Positions 21,961-32,619 of a stretch of 64,000 bases of DNA are shown piece by piece. A model generated the notes under the pieces. That model saw nothing but the letters and a program-made list of their open reading frames with translations, was not told the origin of the DNA and did no database searches. Source of the DNA: Cymodocea nodosa (Eukaryota; Streptophyta; Magnoliopsida; Alismatales; Cymodoceaceae); the NCBI GenBank assembly GCA_036874045.1, contig CM072337.1:7440001-7504000 (forward strand), written 5' to 3'. Position 1 is the first letter of the stretch, and every line of letters starts with the position of its first letter. The translations under genes were made by a program, and so were the position numbers.

Positions 21961-23183
21961 ATGTGGGTTATATTGGCCAACACTATTCAAAGATGCTCAT
22001 AAATATTGCTTAAGTTGTTTAAGATGTCAACAAATAGGAAAAATATTAAAGAGGAATATGATGCCTCTTAATCCTATTATTGAGGTTGAAATCTTTGATG
22101 TGTGGGGAATAGATTTTATGGGCCCATTTCCTATGTCTAATCAATTTAATTACATATTGTTGGGGGTGGATTATGTATCAAAATGGATAGAAGCTATTCC
22201 TACAAAAACTAATGATAACAAAGTGGTAATTCAATTTATAAGAACAAATATAATTGCCAGATTTGGAATACCTAAAGCTATTATTAGTGATAGAGGAACT
22301 CATTTCTGTAATAGAAGTTTTGAAGCCTTAATGAAGAAATATGGAGTAAACCACAAAATTGCAACATCATATCATCCGCAAACAAGTGGACAAGTAAAAA
22401 GTGCAAACAAACAAATTAAATTAATCTTGGAAAAAGTAGTAAATCCTACTAGAACAGATTAGGCTAATAGATTTTTTTTTTTTTTTTAATTTAAATCTAT
22501 CCTGTAATATTCATTAGGGGATAGTCCTGCAAAAGGGGGGGAAGAGAAACCAAGTAAATTTGGTTTTGAAATAAAGATACAATTCTCGAAAAAGATGCAA
22601 GAAAAAAGCCTTGAAAATTGGTTTGACCTAGAGAGATTTTGGGCTAATAGATTGATAGATGCACTTTGAGCTTATAGAACTGCTTATAAAATGAGTTTAG
22701 GTATATCACCTTTTAGGCTAGTATATGGAAAAAGTTGTCATTTACCTACTGAATTAGAACATAAAGCTTATTGGGCATTAAAAACTCTGAACATTAATTT
22801 AAATCAAGCTGCTGAAAATAGAAAAATGCAATTAATTGAATTAGAAGAATTTAGAAATGAAGCTTATTCGAATACTGTAAGAGAAAAAAATTAAATTAAG
22901 TTTTGGCATGATAGAAAATTTTTTCCTAAAAGCTTTGAAATAGGACAAGAAGTATATCTTTATATGGCTAGACTCCGTAACCATCTAGGAAAATTAAAAT
23001 CTAGATGGGCAGGACCTTACATAGTTCAAAATGTTTATCCTTAGCTATTGAAATTGAAAATCCTAAAATCAGAATATATTTAAAGTAAATGGACAAAGAC
23101 TTAAACCTATTCTGAAAGCACCAAAAAGCTCATTTGGAATTATAGAAGAAGTTAGAGTAGAGGACTACTCGAGCTTTACTTAG
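21961..23183 (+). pseudogene. Integrase (element A), interrupted by a retroposed insert
   Basis: The Cys pair CLSCLRCQQ is followed by WGIDFMGPFP (first Asp) and AIISDRGTHF (second Asp). The third catalytic residue is lost: SGQVKSAN has Lys where element B has Glu (GAA to AAA). The core is split by a 167-bp insert (22474-22640) with target duplications. It resumes with SPFRLVYGKSCHL and ends at TAG 23181-23183. A small indel around 22890-22900 and another near 23040 shift the frame. Confidence 0.85.
22461..22653 (-). mobile_element. Short retroposed insert with poly-A tail and target-site duplication
   Basis: A 167-bp sequence (22474-22640) begins on the plus strand with 14 T, i.e. an A tail on the minus strand. 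It is bordered by A/GGGCTAATAGATT at 22461-22473 and 22641-22653, identical except for the first base. Element B shows the empty site (around 11822-11836). I see no clear pol III A and B boxes, so it could be a SINE, a 5'-truncated LINE or a retrocopied transcript. Confidence 0.8.
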
Positions 23184-23778
23184 TGCGAAATCAGTTTTTA
23201 TGTTTATATATATATAAAAAAAACGAAAACATTAAAAATATATATAAAACATTAAAATCGTTGCGGTTCAACCGATTGAATCCATCGGTATGGCCGGAAC
23301 ATAAAAAATATGTATATTAATTTTTAGAAAAAAAATATTGGTTTTACCGAAACATAGTATCGGTTCAACCAAAAAAAAAAGAAAGTTAATTAAAAAATAT
23401 TTAGGTCTGACTGAAACATAGTATCAGTTAAATCAGTAAAAAAAAAATAGAAAAACTATTCTCTATAATATTTTTATTATTATATTTGCTTGTACAGGAA
23501 GTCCATTGAGTTACGCTTAACTCAACGAGCTTATTTCGTTGAGTCTTGAGTTAGTCAACGAGCTTATTCCGTTGAGTTAATTGTAACTCAACGGAGTACT
23601 ATAGCTAAGACCACGGATAAAATAGTAATAATTGGTTTAGGAAATGACCCGATTACCCGCCTAAACTTAGGGCTTATTTAAACTAAAACCTAGGGTTTTG
23701 GGGGCATTATCTAGTAAATCATTTAAAATCTAGAACAGTAGCAATCAAAGCGATTTCGTGCTGTTGTGTAACTCCACG
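23184..23778 (+). repeat. Spacer between integrase and env-like ORF (element A)
   Basis: Noncoding, homologous to 12371-13099. CGGTT-N-ACCGA palindromes lie at about 23265-23425 and GTTGAGTTA palindromes at 23495-23600. It is about 130 bp shorter than in element B because part of the arrays is gone. Confidence 0.65.
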
Positions 23779-26008
23779 ATGAGGAAGATGACGCCTAAAT
23801 TTTGGGAAGAGGCAGTGGATACCGCATAGTTTCTGAAGGAATCTGAAGAATGGCACACGAGGTAGAAGATCAGAAATACAACGAGAGAAAAAGAGCTACA
23901 AAAGGTAGAATCAGAACTCTTTAACTTGAGAAAAATTCTGGTTGAGTTAGAAATACAGATACCTCATATAATGGAGACACGAATCAGAGTAGCAACTGAA
24001 ATTGCAGTTAGCAAAGAAAGAAAAATCCAGCCAAACAATGAAGTAGCCCTAGAATTAATCCAACATAAGTCCCGACTCTAGTTCAAAAGATGAATCTATA
24101 GACGAGCTAAATGGGTGATCTGGGAGCAAGCAAGGAAAGAAAATGAAGAAGAGGCAACTAAAGAATGGGAGGAGCCGACTACTGAAAGACCTGTTCCTGA
24201 GGAGCAGCAACCTAAACCTTCAGTTCCACCATTTAAACCATTGGCACGAGCAGAAATGATGGGGCCTTCGACTAAAGAAGAGATAAGAGAATTTGCAAAA
24301 CTGGTTCAAGTTGGAAAGAACCAAGGAGAATTAGAACATTTGGCAGTGGCCAAAGCACACCTAGTGTTTGATGCACTTTACAAAAAGAGGGCTGTAGAAA
24401 AGTTGAAAGCCCAATATAAAATCAAAGTGGAACAACATCACACAGCTACTGCCAGAATTGCTGCCAAACCTATTGCAAAAGGAGATGAAGCTGGTCCTTC
24501 GAGACCAGTAATTATAGGAAAAGTTAAATAGGAAGAGCCAATACTTGTGGCTCGAAGGACTGTAGAGCCTATTTTTGTAGATTTAATTTCAGAAGATGAA
24601 GAGGAAGAACAGGCACAACTAATCAGAAAAAAGAAAGGAAAAGAAAAAGTGCCTGAATATGAGGAAATTAAATATGAAGTACCGATTTTTACAGGACTTG
24701 TGGAGTAGATTTTTATTAACCTGCTATCCGATTCTAAGGAGGAGCAGAAGGAGCAAAGAAAAGAAGAAAATCAGGCTGAAATTAGTCTGCAGCCTGTACA
24801 AGAAGAAATAGAAATTAGGGCAGAAATTGAATTGCCTGTGACTCCATCCCAATCTGTTACAGAATCAGAAAGAACAGTAACAGAACAGATTGGTAGTTAG
24901 GAGGAGCAAGAAAGAGCAGAAAATGAAGAGGTTGAAAGAAGCCATTTAGACAAAAATAATTTTACAAATTCCACTGAAGAACAAGAAACTCTTCAGCAAT
25001 TTATGGAGAGAATTCAAGACAGAGTGGAGAGTTCTACCGGCTCACCACCACAAACACAAACAGAAACAGAAATTCAAGAATCTGTAGAAAATATTCAAAT
25101 GTAGCCTATAGAAGAGGAAGAGCAAGAGCAAACCCCTTTAGAGCAACAAAGTCACCTTCCTGACTCGACTGAAACAACAATTTTGAATGAAGTACATTTT
25201 TGTAGTCAGGAAGCTTATACCAAATATCAAGAAATAAGGGGTTACGACATTATTTACAGTAGACCAGTAAATTGGGATGGAATGCAAAAAATCAAAGAAT
25301 TATTTGATTTCCAAGGTCTACTGCAATTTATATCTCAAGAAAGAGGGAATGCAGTATATGAGAATTTAGTGCCCTATTTCTATACAAATTTGAGACAGAG
25401 AAGGAGGATTAATTTCAAACGTGGAGGAAGCTGATGTACAGATAACACCAGAGCTTCTCCACAAATTTTTTGGTTTAAAGAATGAAGGAACAAAAATTTT
25501 GGAAGATACAACTACAGTTGAATGGACTGAACAACAAATTAAGAATTGTTTAGCAATCAATCCTAGTGTGTCATTATTAAACAGATTGAAGCATTTAAAT
25601 GGTAAAGCACACATGGTAGCTAACATTCTGATTAAGAATGTTTATCAACGATAGGGCCATGACATAGAATTAAGTCAATTTATCAAATGGGCCACATATG
25701 CAGTTGTAAATAAGATCCAAATAAATTGGTCTGCAGTTTTTATCTCCAAACTGAAAATAGTGAAGAAGAAATTATTTTATGGAGATTTGATTCCATTGCT
25801 GATGGTGGACTGTATCAATTTCACTAAATGGACATCAAAAAGGATCAGATCAAGAACCATTTCAGTGAAAGAATACAGAAATTTTGTAGCTGTAGAACTA
25901 GCTATACCTTCTAGAGGAATTACAAGAGCAGTAGAGAGGATTAATCAATTAGAGCTTCTACTAGAAAAACTCCAAAAGGAAGTAGATGAACTTTGGCATA
26001 GAGATTAA
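23779..26008 (+). pseudogene. Env-like ORF (element A)
   Basis: This is the same protein as 13100-15358, starting at the homologous ATG (context CCACGATGAGGAAG). Open parts include 24115-24531 (Pro-rich linker, GPSTKEEIREF, KLKAQYKIK), 25183-25434 (EVHFCS, GYDIIYSRPVNW, FDFQGLLQFIS) and 25421-25654 (LLHKFFGLKNEG, LKHLNGKAHM). The last is 25760-26008 (LFYGDLIPLLM, FTKWTS, terminal coiled coil). A small deletion near 25405 shifts the frame between the second and third parts. It is homologous to the copia ORF at 37578-39847. Confidence 0.7.
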
Positions 26009-27098
26009 ATTGTATTGTTCATCTACTTATGTAAAATTGTATGATGTACTTTTAATGCAATTGATTCATATTAATGAATATAATTTTTCAGATGCAATTT
26101 TCATACGTGTTTTGGATGTGAAATGAATGGAATTTATTGAATATTATGTTATTGTGAAACTTTATGAATGAATATGTAACAAATTTACAATTTGCTGAAT
26201 GACAGGATAACTGCTTAAAAATTTCTGCATGTTGCAAGGTAAAATGTAAATTCTACATAACATAAAATGACCTGCAAGTTAAATCTTTATATAATGTTCA
26301 GATTTAAACGTATTTTAATTAGAATGATGCATTAATGACATAGATTTAACTTTATTACAGTTAGCAGAATAAACAAAGAAAAAAAACAGAAAGGAACTTA
26401 CGAGAGTAAAACTTAGAAGTTGCTAAGTGTTAACTGAACGAAGTAAGTCCGTTGAGTTAACCGTAACTCCACGAGGTCAGTAATATAATATAAGGTCACT
26501 CCATTGAGTTATTAATAACTCAACGAGGTTAGTCCGTGGAGTTAGCAACAGTAACCAACTGTATTCTGTTAAGCTTTCTGTAACTCAACGAGGTTAGTTC
26601 GTGGATTAAGCAGAACAGTTATTCTTTTAACCACGAACGAAACTTTGTCGGTTTAGCGGTTACCAAAATTTGAAATTAGTAGTAGTACACGTACCCATAT
26701 AAACAGGAACCACGATGCATGTTGCAAGCCACGTTCTTGCAACGAGATTTATTTACTTTATGGATGCGCAGTATATATATAAAACAGAATGTTATTTACG
26801 AGTTACTAGCACTTTTAAAAGAAAGGAGAATGCTTTGGAGGAATTGGAAGGAGAAGCAGCTGATTCAACTTCATCCGACAATAAATATTTATAGAATGGA
26901 AAGCTTTAGACTGGTATGTAATTAATCTTCTGCTATTTATTTATGAGCACATGGACTCGTTCTCTAAGCACTAAACGATTAGTAAGAACACCTACCTAGG
27001 AATTTTCATTGCAAAGGAGTACTGAAAAATTTTCTGAACTGAACTTTAACAAAATTCTTTGGGGTGTAGCTAACCTTTCTTTAAAAGAGAACGTAGAG
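26009..27098 (+). other. Spacer and leader before the gag capsid ORF
   Basis: Positions 26009-26400 are AT-rich with no ORF. 26430-26620 is a GTTGAGTTA/TAACTCAAC cluster. 26680-26800 has TATA-like words (TATATATAAAA near 26771), which could be an internal promoter, though this is weak. GGTATGTAATTAATC at 26913 looks like a plant 5' splice site and is conserved in element B near 15795. The short ORF at 26719-26925 shows no similarity I can name. Confidence 0.5.
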
Positions 27099-28467
27099 AT
27101 GGCTGCTCTAGTAGAAAAACCATTAGGAGAGATTCTGTATCCTAAATTAGTTGATGAACCTTCATGTATTCGATTGCCAAACTTTGAGGGAGATAGGTTT
27201 GAACTGAAATCTAATTATATTAGTCAATTGCCACATTTTCATGGATTAGAAAGAGAGGATGCCTATTATTTCCTTAAAGAATTTAACGAAGTTTGTCAAA
27301 TGATGAAAATGCCGAACATGAGTATAGATGCTATTAAACTTAGATATATCCCTTTTTCTTTAAAAGACACAACTAAGAGATGATTATATACTTTGTCGCC
27401 TGATTCAATTTCTACATGGACTGAATTTTGCTTTGTTTTTCTGGAAAAATATTATCCAACACATCAAACAATTGAAAAGAAGAAAGAAATATTAATGTGT
27501 AGCCAAAAATAGGGTGAATCATTCTGGAAATATTTTGAAAGATTTAAAGATTTACTAACTCAATGTCCACATCATGCATTGAGTAGAGCACAACTAATAG
27601 GTATAATTTATGAAGGCATAGATGTTTCAATGAAATCTTTATTAGAATCTACTTGTCAAAATGGATTTTTAAAATTATGTAGTGAAGAAACATGGGCATA
27701 TTTAGAGAATTTTGCAAAAAGAACTGCACAGTGTGAAAATTCGGCTGAAGCTATTGTAGATAAAAGAAAATTGCCAAGAGGAATGCATGATATAGATTCC
27801 AATACTATGCTTGAGGTGAAATTAAATGAATTAACAAAGAAAATAGAAGAGTTATCATTAAATCAAAAGCTAGCAAAAAAGAATGCAAACATAAATGACT
27901 TAGATATTATTTATGCTAGAAACCATAGAGATAACTTGGGAAATTCTTATCATCCTAATTGGAGAAATCACCCGAATTTATCTTGGAAAAACAACAATTT
28001 CCAGGGAGGAGAAAATATAAATGAGAAGAACATAAGTTATGAAGTATTAATTGAACAAGGAGCTAGAATAGAGAAATTAGAAAAGATAATCTAACAAGTA
28101 AACAATCGTCTAGAATTTATATTTGGAAATGCTACAATTCAAAATCAAAATAGAAATATATCACTTAGACAGAAGGAACCAATGAAAGTTAGACCTACTG
28201 GAGGATTGCCAATACAAGCTATACCTAATCTTGTCAATAGAACGGTTAATGAAATTGATACCTCTTCTGGGAGGGCAACTGAATGAAGCAGCATATCTGA
28301 AGCAACTATTTGAATGTATATATGTTTTTTTTATTTTAGTTAATAGTATCATAAAGTTAATTTTTAACTCAACGAACTTAGTCTGTTGAGTTATGCCTTA
28401 ACTCCACGAGGGTGTGCAGTATCATGTTAATTTTTGTCTCTACTAAATTTTTGTTTGTGTTTTACAG
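26914..28467 (+). other. Predicted intron that would join a leader to the F-box ORF
   Basis: The donor-like G|GTATGT is at 26914. The acceptor is a T-rich tract (TTTTTGTTTGTGTTTTACAG) ending at 28467, with the F-box ATG only 9 nt further on. Splicing would skip the capsid ORF and give the F-box the first AUG. This is a prediction from motifs only; the acceptor is convincing, the donor choice is not unique. Confidence 0.4.
27099..28286 (+). pseudogene. Athila-type gag capsid ORF in a displaced position
   Basis: About 395 codons in one frame with three stops from single transitions: a Trp codon (27381-27383), a Gln codon near 27511 and a Gln codon (28092-28094). The retrotransposon gag domain is clear from RLPNFEGDRFELKSNYISQL, then AIKLRYIPFSLKD, a WTEFCFVFLEKYYP segment and SRAQLIGIIYEGI. 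Next come the diagnostic WRNHPNLSWKNN, a short coiled coil, and the gag C-terminus GGLPIQAIPN and SSGRA. The zinc knuckle usually placed before WRNHPN is absent. In known Athila elements this ORF follows the PBS; here it lies after the env-like ORF and 190 bp before the F-box gene. Confidence 0.85.
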
Positions 28468-28476
28468 AATCGACAA

Positions 28477-29409
28477 ATGGAATTGATGCAATTACCGTTG
28501 GATGCACTAAGGGAAGTACTAAGTAACTTGTCAGCTAAAGATCTGTGCAGGCTAAGTTGTGTATCAAAGGAAATTAAAGACTGTATTGAAGAAAAATATT
28601 TTCATGGACTACAAGCTGCAAAAATGATTAAGATTAGAGATGGATTCATATGGAGATCATTTAATCGTAGTTCAAATACCCATGAATATCTGGCTATGGA
28701 AGAAACTACTGGAATTCCACCCAATGCATTTGAAGCAATAAATCATATTATGGGGATAGATGAAGGATTAATCATATACAAGACGAAACCAAGGTATGCA
28801 AGTTTATTATTACCTGATATTTTGATAAGAAATCCTATAACAGGAGAAGAATGGAATATAGGAAGACCTAATAGATTTGAAACACCAACTGTAAATTGTG
28901 GTTCAGCTTTAATATTTTCTGATAAAAATTCTGCAATTCCTGAAAAATTATATTATTGGAGACCTACAGGAAATTGGGGTGAAGATTTACGCTTAAGTGT
29001 GTATAATTTTCTGAACAGATCTTGGAATGAAAATATTATGATATATCTAGGACAGAAATCATTAATTAATCAAACACATGTCATACTTGATGGATATATA
29101 TATCTAGTCGCAGAGATATCATTAGCATATGGATCTGATTTATACATAGTGAGCATAGACAGTTATGATGAATATATAGAAATTTTACCTGTACCGAGTG
29201 AAATAGCAAAACCACCATCTACAGAATTTAATGAAATTCAAATAGGAATGTGGTATAATGAAGAAGATGATCCTACTTTATGTCTGATAAAATGATGGGA
29301 TGAACTGATGAAATTTCAAATATGGATTATGGAAGACATAAATGAATGGAAGTGGGAAGAGGACTATATTGAAGTAGATGTAGAAATAGAAACTACTACA
29401 TTACCCTAG
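28477..29409 (+). pseudogene. F-box protein gene carried inside the retrotransposon
   Basis: The frame is open for 272 codons to a TGA at 29293-29295. Reading on, it stays open to TAG 29407-29409 (about 310 codons), and the copy at 3661-4165 has Trp at that TGA, so the stop is a late TGG-to-TGA change. Residues 4-40 form an F-box (LPLDALREVLSNL, AKDLCRLSCVSKEIKD), which in the family binds SKP1 of SCF ubiquitin ligases. The rest resembles plant F-box-associated C-terminal regions (IRNPITGEEWN, VYNFLNRSWN) that choose substrates; the tail is acidic. It has no intron. A strong 3' splice site lies 9 nt before the ATG. Position and a second copy show that it belongs to the element. The target is unknown, and expression is not shown. 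Confidence 0.85.
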
Positions 29410-30072
29410 AGCCAAAAAGGATCCCTTTCTGCATTACATATCATTAATTGTAATACACTCGTATTTGGAATTTATAATATATTACATGTTTACAAATTAA
29501 GAAGGAACAAGAATTGCATTATAACAGAATTAATAGCAAGAAGAACTATGCCTAAAAAGTTTGCTTGGACTGATACATTTATTCCATTTGTTTCTACTTT
29601 TCAATCATGTTCTTAAGCTGTGATTTTGTGTGTTTAATGTTATGGGTATTCTGCATTTATTGTTAAAAAAAGAAAAAGAGAAATTTTTTTATAGTTTTCA
29701 TTTTTATTTTATAAAAGAAAAAAAAAACAAAATATCAATCCAGTTTGTTGGTATCTGTTCTGGGAAATCAACTGACTTGCTTGTGAGCCACCAAAGGCAT
29801 AGGAGTCTGGGTTCCACACAAGACACTGATTTATTAATATCTGTTAAATGTTATTTTGTTTTATATTTTGCTTTTATCTATGAATGAAAAGCTTTTCAGA
29901 ATCAAAAATCGAAATATGCAGAAGGAGATACAAATAAAACAAGGTATGTAACTAATTACTCATCCTCAATTTTAAATTAAGCAAATTTGTATTCATGCCT
30001 ACTACAATTACTGTACTTATTGTGAAATCTTTTTACATTGAGGATAATGCAAAATGTTGGTATGGGGGGGAG
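29410..30072 (+). other. Region behind the F-box gene with a conserved block and a first purine tract
   Basis: No ORF is supported. 29745-29846 is about 93% identical to 3257-3357, more conserved than its surroundings, and may be a 3' UTR or RNA element. GGTATGGGGGGAGGT at 30058-30072, preceded by ACATTGAGGATAATG, matches the signature usually found just before the 3' LTR of Athila elements. Here another 1.3 kb comes first. Confidence 0.6.
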
Positions 30073-31396
30073 GTAATTGAAGTAACAGCCATGTAAGTTT
30101 GTTAATTAAAGAAATTAAAATGGTACTGCAAAGTTTTGAGGAAATTGAAAATTTTTATGAACTTGCTGTAACTATCTGATAATTGAGACTATAAAATTTT
30201 TATAAACTACTTGAATGTTATATTTAGAATGCTATATGAGATGCTATTGAATTTACTATTTATGCAAATCTAGATATAGTATCTTATATTTTTCTGAATT
30301 TCATGAGTTTAACAGTTTCACGATTTTAAAATGAAATCAGAATGCTTAATGAAAAAAATCAGTAAATTATCTGAAGTCCTGAAAGAGTTGAGATGTGAAT
30401 TCTAGATTAAATGAAACACATAAGATTATAGATACATTTAATTTGACTGATTGAACTTGTAGAATGATTTATTTGTAGATCTTATTAAACTACAGAAAAA
30501 GTATGAGCTTATTGTTATGGATTCATATTTTCAATAACTGATAGAAGCAGGACTATATGAGATTGGCGTTTTACTGCATCTGTATTAATGAAATACATAC
30601 ATATACAGTATGTGATTAATGCTTTGTTTTGTGTGTATGTTGATTGAAAAAAAAAAAAAAAAAGGAAAATTTTGAGAGTTTATTGACTTGTTTGATCACG
30701 AGCCTTTTGTACTTGAGCAGATAGGTATGTAAGGATTGTTGACCTGAAAAATGACTCTTAAAATCTAGCAACATAAGATCCTAATTAGATCTGGGATTGT
30801 TGACTGAAAGCTCATTACATGGGTACATTAGAAAGCTCTTGTATGATTCAAGCTTGTCATATTAACTTTTAAAGTACGAAAAAAAAAAAATGAAAAAAAG
30901 AAAAAGAAAAAAATATACATATACTGTTCTGAAAAGATACAAGTATTTTGTGAAATACAGATATCTTATGAATCGAGTATATTTTTTGTTATCTAGAATT
31001 GCTGAAATATGAATCTGGAATTGACTTTTAAAGTTGTTTAATGGAGATACAATTATTTATTCTACTTGTCTTAATCAGATTGAATTGGATTGTACTTTGA
31101 TTCGTATGTTGTTGAAATTTCTTCTAGAAATCTTATTGGAAAATTCAGGATGACAGATGATGAAAAGAAGAACAAACGATAATATAATTAACACCTATAT
31201 GATGATGATATACTTTGTATGTAATTTACATATATTCTAAGTATATTTGCAGGTTGATTACTGAAACATACAGAATATATTTTTATGCTAAACAGAAGAA
31301 AAACAAAAGGGGAAGAATTAATTCTAGCACTTTTAAAGACCAATTAATTAGATCTTAGTTTGCTAAGGGACTAGCAAAATTTAGGTATGGGGGAAG
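30073..31396 (+). repeat. Noncoding module shared with the copia element, ending in the PPT
   Basis: AT-rich, no ORF. Its counterparts are 2450-3074 (minus), 48791-50011 (plus) and, in the copia element, 40372-41330 (minus). The best conserved stretch is around 30690-30860 (TGATCACGAGCCTTTTGTAC, GAGCAGATAGGTATGT, GATCTGGGATTGTTGACT, AGAAAGCTCTTGTATGATTC). GATAG|GTATGT at 30725 and TATATTTGCAG at 31252 look like splice sites bounding a 528-nt intron. The module ends TATGGGGGAAG (31386-31396), the polypurine tract that would prime plus-strand synthesis. Confidence 0.7.
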
Positions 31397-32193
31397 TGTT
31401 TAGAAAGAAAAAGTGCATATTATTAACGGTTAAATGATGGTTAATTGCATAATATTTAGCTTATCATATAAGAATTAAGTCATTATGTTATAATTGCACT
31501 GTTATATGCTTTAATTGAAGAATTTGCTTAATGTGGGGGAATTAATGTTAATTTAGTACATTTATGAACTGTCGGTAAGTTGCAAGCTGTGAAATTCTTA
31601 AGTATCCAAATTTTCTGATATTTCGAACAGTTATGTTTAACATACCAAACATTTTCGGATAGTTATGTTTAACAGACCGAACATGTATCGAATAGTTATG
31701 TTTAAATTGCTAAACAATTATGTTTTGAGAGAATATTTTATTATTTCCTGAAGTACGTGTCGAAACCATAATGAATGACTTAAGTGAACTTTCGGTGAGT
31801 TATCTATAACTATCCGAAATTGTAGTTGGGCATCAAATAGTTATCCCTGTAACTCTCCGAAATCTCTTTTTATTTAGAAAATAGCTAAGGACACGTGTCA
31901 TGTTCTAGGAAAGTGACTTAAGTGGATTTTCATTGAGTTAGCTGTAACTATCCGAAATGCATCTAAGCATCAGATAGTTAGACCTATAACTCTCCGAAAT
32001 GTTATTTTATGATTAAATTGCTGCTGACACGTGTCGAGATCTAGTGGATTTACTTAAGTTATATATCGGTGAGTTATTAGTAACTATCTGAAATGCATCT
32101 GAGCATCGGATAGTTAAGTTTATAAGTATCCGAAATGCACCTAAGCATCAGATAATTAAATTTATGCACGTGTTGAATTTAAATGCTTTAGAA
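31397..32193 (+). repeat. 3' LTR of element A, truncated
   Basis: It starts TGTTTAGAAAG and follows the 5' LTR (15965 onward) through the G-box/hairpin array to AAATGCTTTAGAA, where it breaks into copia 3' sequence. The TATA box, R and U5 are lost. Confidence 0.8.
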
Positions 32194-32619
32194 CAAGTTT
32201 GTTGACTTAAGTTCACTAAAGCTTATTTCTATTGTTTGTGTAAATTTTACCTCTCAGAACTAAAACTCTCAAATGTCAATAATTATATAAGTATCAGTTT
32301 TCTAATTATCATTTGTCAGATTACAATAACCATTTAAATAGCATCTCCTTTTATAATATATATATGCAATTAAGATCATAATCATCTTTTTTATAATATT
32401 TCTCTCCCTTTTTGTCATTAATCAAAAAGATAAGTAAGAATTGTAAAAGATAATTAACATTTCTCCCCCTTTTGAATTAAGAGATATATTTACAACAACT
32501 CTTTCTGTAAACAATAATAAGAATTGTAAACATTTATAGAAACCAATGTATTGTTCAAAGAATCAAACAAGTAATACAAACATTACATTTTGTATTCAGA
32601 AACAAACAAAAACAGTTAT
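32194..32619 (-). other. 3' noncoding part of copia element 2
   Basis: Homologous to 37190-37577. No ORF; T-rich on the plus strand with CTCCCCCT-like tracts. Cut at 32194 inside the stretch that begins CAAGTTTGTTGAC. Confidence 0.6.

Larger units (their letters stand above)
15965..32193 (+). mobile_element. Gypsy element A, the most complete copy
   Basis: The 5' LTR is 15965-18242, the internal region 18243-31396, and the 3' LTR starts at 31397 and is cut at 32193 by copia sequence. The internal region is about 13.2 kb, long even for Athila. It runs PBS, zinc-knuckle ORF, protease, RT, RNase H, integrase, env-like ORF, gag capsid ORF, F-box gene, noncoding module, PPT. The protein frames are largely conserved with scattered nonsense codons and few frameshifts. 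Both LTRs are the longer type II. Confidence 0.8.

Noticed and set aside
18284-22462. Possible genetic-code reassignment with TAA/TAG read as glutamine
   Set aside because: Many stops sit at Gln positions, but others replace Trp (for example near 11466, 27381 and 29293) and Arg (9527). Deamination explains all of them, and the element families are plant ones with the standard code.
26719-26925. 68-codon ORF before the capsid gene
   Set aside because: No similarity, not present in element B or C, and it spans a probable leader with TATA-like words.
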